From NCBI RefSeq assembly GCF_013342145.1, contig NZ_JABUQZ010000001.1:310001-374000 (forward strand): a stretch of 64,000 nucleotides of DNA, read 5' to 3'. The notes beneath the pieces were generated by a model. It made no database searches and was not told the origin of the DNA. It saw nothing but the letters and a program-made list of their open reading frames with translations. Positions within the stretch are counted from its first letter, which is position 1. Every line of letters begins with the position of its first letter. Below, piece by piece: positions 8,870 to 15,929 of this stretch. The position numbers and the translations under genes are program-made. This DNA comes from Haloterrigena gelatinilytica. GTDB taxonomy: Archaea; Halobacteriota; Halobacteria; Halobacteriales; Natrialbaceae.

Positions 8870-9907
8870 ATGCTGGATCAGCGCCGTCGAACCGTCCTGA
8901 AGCGCGGTACCGCAGTCGCATCGCTCGGCCTCTCGACGGCCGGCTGCCTCGATTCGCTCGCCGGAAGCGGCGGCCTCGAGTCGCTGTCGGTCGCGTACGT
9001 GCCGATCTATCCGAACATGCACCACTACGTGATGAGCGAGGAGGGGCTCTACGACGACGTCTCCGCGGACGTGACGCCCGAACGGTTCGCGTCGGGGCCG
9101 GACGTCGTCAAAGCCTTCGCCGGCGACGAAATCGACGTCGCCTTCTTCGGCATCACGCCGGCGATGGTGCTCGTCGATCGCGGGAAAGCGGCGGGCGTTC
9201 TGACCGTGAACTCCTGCGAGGGATTCCGCGTGATGGGAACGTCGGCGTTCGCGACCCTGTGCGACGAGCACGGTCGCGACGCGTTCTCGCGGTTCGAGTC
9301 TCGAGAGGGACGAAAACCGCGGATCGGTGCGGCACCCGACGGCAGCGTTCCCGACGTGGTGTTGCGCTACTGGATCGAGCGAGACCTCGACCTCGGCGAG
9401 CTGGACTCGGTCGTCTCGAAATCGACGGTGCCGCCGGCGAGGACCCCGCAGGCGATGGCGTCGGGCGACCTCGACGCGACGATGATTCAGGAACCGTACG
9501 CGACCGCCATCGGCGACGGCGACGGCGATTTTCAGTCGGTCGCGTGGTCGGGCGACGTCTTCCCCGACCATCCCGTCACCGTCATGTTCGCCCAGGAGCG
9601 CGTCCTCGAGGCGACGGACCTTTCGAGGGAACTCGTCTCGGCGCACCTCGAGGCGACCGAGTTCATCCGCGAGAACCCGGAGACGGCCGCCGAACACGCG
9701 AGTGCGGTCATCGGCTCCGGGACGAGCGACGAACGCGCCGCGGCGGCGATGGAGTCGAAGGCGGCGAACTTCTACTCGGACCCGCACCGGATCACCGATC
9801 CGACCGAACGGATCGCGGAATACGTCGCCGACGTCGGCAACACCGACGCGGTGGTCTCGACCGAGGAACTGTTCCACTTCGACGCGTACGACGCGGTTCG
9901 CGAATGA
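8870..9907 (+). CDS. ABC transporter substrate-binding lipoprotein (NMT1/SsuA-like)
   Basis: A 345-residue exported binding protein. The N-terminus has a twin-arginine-like RRRTVLKRG followed by a hydrophobic stretch and the lipobox STAGC with the lipid-anchoring cysteine near residue 27. The mature part follows the NMT1/SsuA/TauA pattern: SVAYVPIYPNMHHYVM, an IDVAFFGITPAMV segment and DATMIQEPYATAI. Family members bind nitrate, sulfonates, taurine or thiamine-precursor-like ligands; which one is not predictable here. It overlaps the permease gene by ATGA at 9904-9907, so they are translationally coupled. An AT-rich run (8820-8869) with TTTTATTATAA next to the ATG forms the promoter region. 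Confidence 0.85.
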   Translation: MLDQRRRTVLKRGTAVASLGLSTAGCLDSLAGSGGLESLSVAYVPIYPNMHHYVMSEEGLYDDVSADVTPERFASGPDVVKAFAGDEIDVAFFGITPAMVLVDRGKAAGVLTVNSCEGFRVMGTSAFATLCDEHGRDAFSRFESREGRKPRIGAAPDGSVPDVVLRYWIERDLDLGELDSVVSKSTVPPARTPQAMASGDLDATMIQEPYATAIGDGDGDFQSVAWSGDVFPDHPVTVMFAQERVLEATDLSRELVSAHLEATEFIRENPETAAEHASAVIGSGTSDERAAAAMESKAANFYSDPHRITDPTERIAEYVADVGNTDAVVSTEELFHFDAYDAVRE

Positions 9908-10743
9908 GCGTCGACATCGACCTCGAGGCGGACGGTCGGACGGCGCGACTCGCTGGCGGCGATCCGATCCGACTCGTCCGCGGGACGGTCGGGATCGCCG
10001 CCTTCCTCACCCTCTGGTGGCTCGCCGCGCGGGCGACGACGCCGTCGTATCTCCTCCCGGGCCCGGTCGCGTCGGCGGGCGCGTTCGTCGACCTCTTCGT
10101 CCGGCGGACCGCCGTCGACCTCCCGGTCGCGGGAACCACGGCGGTCCCGGTCGGACTGTACAAACTCGGCCAGAGTCTGTTTCACTACGTTCCCGGTCTG
10201 GTCGTCGGGAACGCCGCCGGAATCGCGGTCGGCGTGGCGATGGGCTGGTCGACTCGCGTCGACGACTACCTCCGGCCGGTCGTCCGACTCCTCCGACCGG
10301 CTCCGCCGCTGGCGTGGGTGGTCTTCGCCATCCTCTGGTTCGGGATCCACCACACCGGCGCGGCGTTTATCGTCTTCATCGGCGCGTTCTGGATCACCCT
10401 CTACGGCGCCTACAGCGGCGTCGAGGGCGTCCCGAGGGAGTACCTCGAGGTCGCGTCCGTGCTCGGCGTCGATTCCGATCGAACGCTGCTCCGAAATCTC
10501 GTTCTCCCGACCGCCGCACCGAGCATTCTCACTGCCGTTCGAACGAGCATCGGTCGGTGCTGGATGATCGTCGTCGGCGCGGAACTGTTCGGCGCGCCCG
10601 GCGTCGGCTACGAGATCATCAACGCCTCGAACAACCTCGCGCTGGACACCAGTATCGCGTACATGTTCCTCATCAGTATCGTTTACGTCGGCATGGACGT
10701 CGCGTTCCGCGCGGTCGAACGGAGGGTTCTCGCGTGGCAGTGA
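9904..10743 (+). CDS. ABC transporter permease (SsuC/TauC-like)
   Basis: A 279-residue inner-membrane permease of the BPD_transp_1 family with about six transmembrane helices. The coupling-loop (EAA) region is EYLEVASVLGVDSDRTLLRNLVLP, and the pattern GVAMGW, then RPAPPLAWVVFAILWFG, is typical of the SsuC/TauC/NrtB group. It starts in the ATGA overlap with the binding protein. The expected third gene, the nucleotide-binding subunit, is missing: the next gene is a halocin-like precursor more than 200 bases away. It must either borrow an ATPase encoded elsewhere or be non-functional. Confidence 0.85.
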   Translation: MSVDIDLEADGRTARLAGGDPIRLVRGTVGIAAFLTLWWLAARATTPSYLLPGPVASAGAFVDLFVRRTAVDLPVAGTTAVPVGLYKLGQSLFHYVPGLVVGNAAGIAVGVAMGWSTRVDDYLRPVVRLLRPAPPLAWVVFAILWFGIHHTGAAFIVFIGAFWITLYGAYSGVEGVPREYLEVASVLGVDSDRTLLRNLVLPTAAPSILTAVRTSIGRCWMIVVGAELFGAPGVGYEIINASNNLALDTSIAYMFLISIVYVGMDVAFRAVERRVLAWQ

Positions 10744-10758
10744 CCCGTTCTGAACGGG
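10744..10758. terminator. Hairpin directly after the permease stop
   Basis: Arms CCCGTT/AACGGG with loop CTG begin on the base after the TGA of the permease gene. It resembles the three-base-loop hairpins elsewhere in this window. No T-run follows, so a termination role is only inferred from position. A frame opening with GTG at 10734 runs through it to 10844 (36 codons) and shows no ATPase motif. Confidence 0.35.
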
Positions 10759-10975
10759 AACTCGTTCGACGAAAACTGTCGGTCCGAGCGTCTCCTGTTC
10801 GGTGGGGCGCTCGTGTTGACCGATCGTCGACGACGAACCGGTAGCTCCGTCGATTCGGAATCGACATCGATACGTCAGGTTCTAATTACGGACAGTACGT
10901 CGCTATGCAATATATTATATTCTATCTCCACCTAGTGTAAAATATGTCTCCATACAGTAATGAGTGAAATACAGT

Positions 10976-11815
10976 ATGGTAGATCAAAAATTCAATGTGG
11001 GTGGAAGAGACATCCTGAGAGGAATCGGCGCGACCGGTAGCATCGGTGCCATCGGAATCGGAACCGTTCAGGCGCGAACCGACGACGAGTCGGTCCCGGA
11101 ACGAGAAGTCGCCGAAATCCTCCGGAAAGCGGTATCCCGTGCCGCCCTCGAGACCGCCGGTCTCGATCAACCCGATCCGACGGAAGCGAGGCGAGTTACC
11201 GTCTCCGGTCCGGGACACGTCACGGAAGAGTGGATCGCCCTTCCGGTTGGCGATGACGAAACGTTTAGCTACAATCCCGAAAAGGAAATCGCCGAGATCG
11301 AGCGTAATTCGAACTCGCTCGTGCGTGCGACGGCTCACGACGGCGACGTGATCGTCGAGGACCTCCTGCTGGGAGAGGCCGTCACCGAGGACGCCATCGA
11401 AACGCTGGAGTCGAGCGACGAGTTCGAGCAGGCGCTCAACAATGCCGGTGTCGTCGAGGTCGAACTCGAGGACGCGGCCGCCAACTTCGATCGCGAATCC
11501 GGGACTACTCGAGCGTTCGTTCCCGTTACGAACGCAGGCGGTTCCGAGTCGACGTTGTTCGTCGAGATCGCTCCGGACGATAGCCTGGAGGCCGTCTACG
11601 GGCTTCCCGCCGACACGAGTGGTGTGGGGCTCGCAGACTCCGACGGGATCGAATGCTGGATCGGCTGCCTCGGGTTCGGTCTCACCTGCGCGAACGTGTG
11701 TACGCCGTGTGCCTCCGTACCGACGGCTCCTACGTGTGCACCGTGTGCCGTCTGCGTCGGTGCTACCGCTGCGGCGGCGTGTGCACGTGAGTGTGACATT
11801 CCCGAGTTCTGGTAG
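10976..11815 (+). CDS. Halocin-C8-like precursor (immunity domain plus Cys-rich peptide)
   Basis: A 279-residue protein with three parts. Residues 1-34 look like a Tat-type secretion signal with a weakened motif (GGRDILRG, then a Gly/Ile-rich hydrophobic core). Residues about 35-220 are an acidic globular domain. Residues 221-279 are a compact tail with ten cysteines (227, 231, 238, 242, 245, 254, 257, 260, 269, 273). This plan and length match the halocin C8 precursor, which is about 283 residues, is cleaved into an N-terminal immunity protein HalI and a C-terminal antimicrobial peptide with ten cysteines. The assignment rests on architecture; sequence identity was not measured. ATG 10976 was preferred over GTG 10964. 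Upstream (10908-10925) is AT-rich, as for a promoter. Confidence 0.72.
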   Translation: MVDQKFNVGGRDILRGIGATGSIGAIGIGTVQARTDDESVPEREVAEILRKAVSRAALETAGLDQPDPTEARRVTVSGPGHVTEEWIALPVGDDETFSYNPEKEIAEIERNSNSLVRATAHDGDVIVEDLLLGEAVTEDAIETLESSDEFEQALNNAGVVEVELEDAAANFDRESGTTRAFVPVTNAGGSESTLFVEIAPDDSLEAVYGLPADTSGVGLADSDGIECWIGCLGFGLTCANVCTPCASVPTAPTCAPCAVCVGATAAAACARECDIPEFW

Positions 11816-12106
11816 CCGGTAGACACCGATCGGAGCAAACCGATCGCGACGGCGCCGGACGCGTGACCACCGTTGAATCAGTGTCGACTCGACTGCGCTA
11901 ACGTGTGTAATCGGGGGCACCCGTCCGGTGCCTCGAGTACCGTCCCCGCTGCGAACCGCACGCTCGCCGCCCCGAGCAAGATGTCTTCGGGAATCGATCG
12001 ACCACCGCAGCGATCGCGGTTCGATCATCGACTCGGCAGCGTCGTTTGTGGGCTCTCCGTCGCCGCTTCGTTCGTATCGCTCGGTACGGATCGAACGCCG
12101 GACACG
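11816..12106. other. Intergenic, with a partial echo of the halocin Cys-rich coding sequence
   Basis: This 291-base gap between convergent genes holds no full ORF with family features. At 11888-11909 there is a 22-base segment that matches 11681-11702 in the halocin tail at 18 positions; both read CANVC in the sense frame. It may be a decayed duplicate of the peptide-coding end. Confidence 0.35.
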
Positions 12107-13735
12107 TCACAGTCGATACGTCCGGAACCGTCGGACCGCAATTCGGAAGGCGATTCTCGAAACGCCGGCAGCGACGAGTACCGTCAGTAGAAGTGAGCCG
12201 AGTCGAACGGCACCCATCGATAGTCCGGTCGCTCCCGCGGCTTCGTACACTGACGGTGCGTTTCCGAGGACCGCCGGTAGGGTAACGAGCGAGACGATTG
12301 CGAAGACGGCACCGAGTCGGACGAACGACACCGATCCCGTTTGCGCGTACACCGGAACGTCAGTGAAGAAAAACGGAACGGGGACGAATTCGTCTCGATC
12401 AGCGTCCATTCCGGTCGCGACACAGACCGCGGCAGTACACGCGCAGACGGCTACGCCGACCAGTACGACTCCGACCGTCTCCGCGATGCCGGCAGCGCTC
12501 GCCAGTCCCAGCGGAAGTACGACCATCGTGACGAGCGGCAGTCCGATTCCGAGCGCGGCCAGAAGCAGACCACCGACGAACTGTCGCCCGTCGACCGTCG
12601 TAAGCAGCAGCGGGAGAGTGCGATACTCGACGCCGATCGGATCGACACTGGGAACGATACCGGCCGCGAGGCCGAGGCACATTCCGATCAGCAACAGCAG
12701 CGGTAGTCCAGCGATACTGAACACCGGAAGCAGGATCACGGCCGCGAACAGGAGGACGTATCCCGTCGATAGAACGCCGCGCGGGACGCGCCGCTCCGTG
12801 AGCCATCGCGCCCGCGCGACCATGAGCGTAGGCCGCGAAACGCGATCGATGAGACACCGTTCCAGTCGCCCCTCAGCGAGCAGTGACTTCGAACCGCAAG
12901 CGGCGGTTTTGTCGACCGGTTCCGTTTCCCATATTCGTCGGGCCAGCGCAGCCGTCTCGCCCGCGAACAGCGGTACCCCGACGAGTACGGTTCCGAGCGC
13001 ACTCAGTCCGTGCCACGGATCGACCGTCGCCAGGTCGTTCGCGCCCAGAAGCGCGAGGTCGACGAACCACGCTACCGGTAGGCCGTCGAGCCACGCGAAC
13101 GGAACGAGGACGGACACCGAGAGCTCTCGAAGAACGAGTACGACGACGAGTAGCGGGATCCACCCGAAGACGACGAGTAGATCCCGATAGCGGCCGCCCT
13201 GAACGAGTCGCCGTCCGACGAGCAGGATGGCGAGCCGCCCTGCGGCGCCGAGCGTGACTGCGAGCGTTACCAGTCCCGTTACCGCAACGACGATCATGAC
13301 GGCTACCGTCGGGGATCGGAGCCCGAGCGCCAGTCCGACTGCGACGCCGATCGTCGGCGCGGCGAGTGCGGCGAACGCTCGAGCAGTGACGAACAGGAGG
13401 AGACCAACAGCGGCGACCCTCGTCGAAACACCGGTGAGGAGAAATTCCGGCTCGAGTCGTTCGAACCGCGTTCGGACCAACACTGCGCTTCGCCAGATCA
13501 CGACACCGAACGCGACGGTGGCGACGACCCACAGGTCGTCGACCCGTGCGACCGCTCCCGAAGCGAGATCGCGCCCGAACGAGTACGCGATCCAGCAGAG
13601 ACCGACAGCGAGAACGGATAACGCGACGTGATACCCGCGTCGTGTGATTTCGGAACTACTGGAGTCGCGGCGGTGGCGCGTCCACTCGATACGAGCGATC
13701 AATCCGCTGTGTCGGAGGCACGTCGGGACGTTCAT
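12107..13735 (-). CDS. Large multi-pass membrane protein, possibly an ABC-2-type export permease
   Basis: A 542-residue protein with roughly 12 predicted transmembrane helices in two halves (about residues 35-225 and 320-540), separated by a soluble segment around 245-315. The middle reads like the haloarchaeal ABC-2 permease pattern: a short charged segment, DRVSRPTLMVARARWLTERRVPRGVL, before a helix block. No nucleotide-binding motif is present and no ATPase gene is next to it. It converges with the halocin-like gene. In known halocin C8 loci, membrane transport genes accompany the precursor, so a role in export or self-protection is plausible but inferred. ATG at 13735 chosen; GTG at 13747 is an alternative. 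Confidence 0.6.
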   Translation of the reverse strand: MNVPTCLRHSGLIARIEWTRHRRDSSSSEITRRGYHVALSVLAVGLCWIAYSFGRDLASGAVARVDDLWVVATVAFGVVIWRSAVLVRTRFERLEPEFLLTGVSTRVAAVGLLLFVTARAFAALAAPTIGVAVGLALGLRSPTVAVMIVVAVTGLVTLAVTLGAAGRLAILLVGRRLVQGGRYRDLLVVFGWIPLLVVVLVLRELSVSVLVPFAWLDGLPVAWFVDLALLGANDLATVDPWHGLSALGTVLVGVPLFAGETAALARRIWETEPVDKTAACGSKSLLAEGRLERCLIDRVSRPTLMVARARWLTERRVPRGVLSTGYVLLFAAVILLPVFSIAGLPLLLLIGMCLGLAAGIVPSVDPIGVEYRTLPLLLTTVDGRQFVGGLLLAALGIGLPLVTMVVLPLGLASAAGIAETVGVVLVGVAVCACTAAVCVATGMDADRDEFVPVPFFFTDVPVYAQTGSVSFVRLGAVFAIVSLVTLPAVLGNAPSVYEAAGATGLSMGAVRLGSLLLTVLVAAGVSRIAFRIAVRRFRTYRL

Positions 13736-13747
13736 CTCGGAAATCAC

Positions 13748-14052
13748 TCACTATCGCGGGACAGGGACGTTCCGAACTCGAGGCGAGGACGGCCGAAATC
13801 GTTCTCGGGGCGCTTCGTATCGGTTACCGGTCGACGGCGATCGACGTCGCTACGCCGAGGGTTCACATCAGTTCGCAACCGAAATTCTCGCCCGGAGCAG
13901 TAAATTTCTTTCGGAAAGGAACCGTTCGTATTGATGTCTGGCCGTGGTTCGAGCGCAGGCCGACGAAACCGGGGACCAATCGCGTTCGACGACCGTAGGT
14001 CGTCCGGAACGGTCGAGTCGATTCCCATCGGATCGTCTCGAGAGGAGAGCGA
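13748..14052. other. Intergenic stretch with no convincing gene
   Basis: This gap upstream of the zinc-ribbon remnant and of the divergent membrane gene contains only short overlapping frames without recognisable motifs. The expected N-terminal membrane part of the remnant is not seen here in any frame. Confidence 0.4.
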
Positions 14053-14356
14053 GACCCGCTCGTCGCTTCGCTTCTCGTCTCCGCGCTGTTCGTCGATCCG
14101 GCAGTGGGCGAGGAACTCACGACCGGAACGCCGACCCGCGAGTCGCTGGTCGCCGTCGCACCGATGCTGGTCGTCGTGGGACTCAAATCCTCGACGGTAC
14201 TTGCTCGCTCGCATGGACACACGAGCGCGGCCGTGAGCACGTACGGTCGTCCCCGACGAGGTCGACGTGATCGCCTGCCATCACTGCGGCGAGTCCCTCG
14301 ACCCGGACCTCGAGTTCTGTCACTGGTGTACGCGGCCCGTCGAGAACGGGGCGTGA
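14053..14356 (+). pseudogene. Frameshifted remnant of a membrane/zinc-ribbon protein
   Basis: Two pieces of a known haloarchaeal protein plan lie in different frames. From 14053 one frame reads DPLVASLLVSALFVDPAV and then ESLVAVAPMLVVVGL, two membrane-like helices. From about 14240 the next frame reads VVPDEVDVIACHHCGESL and then FCHWCTRPVENGA, a zinc ribbon with two CxxC knuckles ending at TGA 14354-14356. The frames join only if a shift occurs after the in-frame TGA at 14234-14236. Upstream the first frame hits TAG near 13998, so the N-terminal part is lost. Small proteins with an integral membrane N-terminus and a C-terminal CxxC...CxxC ribbon are widespread in haloarchaea; this copy appears broken. 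Confidence 0.5.
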
Positions 14357-14582
14357 CCGCGTCGCGGCGACCGACGACTGAAGCCGCCCGTTCGAGATCG
14401 AGTACGTTAATTCTATATCGCAATATGTGATTTACCAGGCCGAGGTATCCACGCAGTTACTGCCACGCGCCACACGAGCGGCATCGAGCCTGCGCATCCG
14501 TTTCCATCGCGGATACCGCAGCCACCGTGCCCAGTCGCCCCACGTCACGACGTTTTTACGTACTCACCGGCTATCCCGGGCT

Positions 14583-15494
14583 ATGGTGCGGAACGTCGCC
14601 GGGGAACTCCCGGCGCTCGAGGACGAGGACTTCTATCTCCTCTCGGGGGTCGAACAGGGAATGCGCTTCTCGGAGTGGGTCCAGCGGGAGAAGCTCCCGA
14701 AGTTCGCCAGCCTGACCGAAGAGGAGGTCGACTACCGGCTCGAGCGCTGTCTGAAACGCGGGTTGATCGAGAAGAAGACGATCCAGTACGAGGGCTACAC
14801 CCTCCAGTTCGAGGGGTACGACGCGCTTGCCCTTCGCGCGCTCGTCGAACGCGATACCATCGGCGAGTTCGGCTCGCCGCTGGGCGTCGGCAAGGAGAGC
14901 GACGTCTACGAGGTGCGCTCGTACAAGCCCCTGGCCCTGAAGTACCACCGCGAGGGGTACACGAACTTCCGGGAGGTCCACAAGGAACGCGACTACACCT
15001 CGGAGAACGACCACGTCTCGTGGATGTACACCGCCCGGAAGGCCGCCGAGCGGGAACACGATATCTTAGAGGAGCTCTACCCGGACGTCTCGGTCCCCCA
15101 GCCGATCGATCAAAATCGCCACGCCATCGTCATGGAGAAGATGGACGGCGTCGAACTCTCCCGGACGCGACTCGAGGCCGATCAGGTGCTGGGGGTCCTC
15201 GATCTGCTCGTCTCCGAGATCGCTAACGCGCACGCGAACGGGTACGTCCACGCGGACATGAGCGAGTACAACGTCTTCGTCAACGAGGAGGGCGTGAAGA
15301 TCTTCGACTGGCCCCAGGCCGTGCCGACCGACCACGAGAACGCCGGCGAGTTCCTTCGCCGAGATCTGACGAACATCGTGGGCTACTTCCGCCGGAAGTA
15401 CCCCCAGCACGTCCCCGACGACATCGACAGCGACGACCTCGCCGACTCGATCGAGGACGAGTCGTTCGAGACGATCACCGAGTTCGTCGCCTGA
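14583..15494 (+). CDS. rio2: RIO2-type serine/threonine protein kinase
   Basis: A 303-residue kinase with the Rio2 layout. A winged-helix domain (1-85) is followed by a RIO kinase core. The nucleotide loop is GVGKESDVY (101-109), the ATP-binding lysine is K120 in LALKYHREG, the catalytic loop is HADMSEYN (223-230, D225 and N230), and the metal-binding aspartate is D242 in FDWPQ. Rio2 acts in late small-subunit ribosome maturation in archaea and eukaryotes. The start at ATG 14583 gives MVRNVAGELPALEDED, usual for archaeal Rio2. TTTTTACGT at 14552-14560 lies at TATA-box distance, consistent with a leaderless mRNA. Confidence 0.95.
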   Translation: MVRNVAGELPALEDEDFYLLSGVEQGMRFSEWVQREKLPKFASLTEEEVDYRLERCLKRGLIEKKTIQYEGYTLQFEGYDALALRALVERDTIGEFGSPLGVGKESDVYEVRSYKPLALKYHREGYTNFREVHKERDYTSENDHVSWMYTARKAAEREHDILEELYPDVSVPQPIDQNRHAIVMEKMDGVELSRTRLEADQVLGVLDLLVSEIANAHANGYVHADMSEYNVFVNEEGVKIFDWPQAVPTDHENAGEFLRRDLTNIVGYFRRKYPQHVPDDIDSDDLADSIEDESFETITEFVA

Positions 15495-15929
15495 CGGTCC
15501 GGTCGACTCCTCGCGGCGTCCGTGCGCGAACTCCGCTTGCATCGCCGATTCCAGTTCTCGAGTCCCTTCGGTCGCGGAGCGCGTTCGGTCTCGAGACGCA
15601 GCGTCGTCCGAGATCGGGAGACACACCTCTCGCCTCGCCGCTGCCGCTCGTTTTCCAAAAGTCGCGTACCGGAGAGCTCGGAAGCCGACGAGCAGGTGCT
15701 TGACGTCGGATAGTACCAACCGGCGCGAATCAAATACGGCGTTCTCGAGGACGGCAAACCATATATCGATATACGAAACCCAGCATTTCACGATCGTCAG
15801 AGTTTCGGAGGATAGTCTAGTTTTCGTCAAAGTCTCCGCCATTTTGTGGACCTATTTCCCGTTTCACCAGTAATGTCTCGTCTTTTGGATGGGGTTATCG
15901 AGAGAATATGAAATATTGGACAGATTCTG
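15495..15929. other. Gene-free gap between rio2 and the IS element
   Basis: No gene with supporting motifs was found on either strand. A reverse-strand frame starting near 15842 overlaps rio2 and shows no family features. G+C falls towards the IS, and the region may be the left junction of the transferred block. Confidence 0.4.

Noticed and set aside
15066-15842. Reverse-strand protein overlapping rio2
   Set aside because: It is mostly antisense to rio2, and the non-overlapping start shows no recognisable motif.
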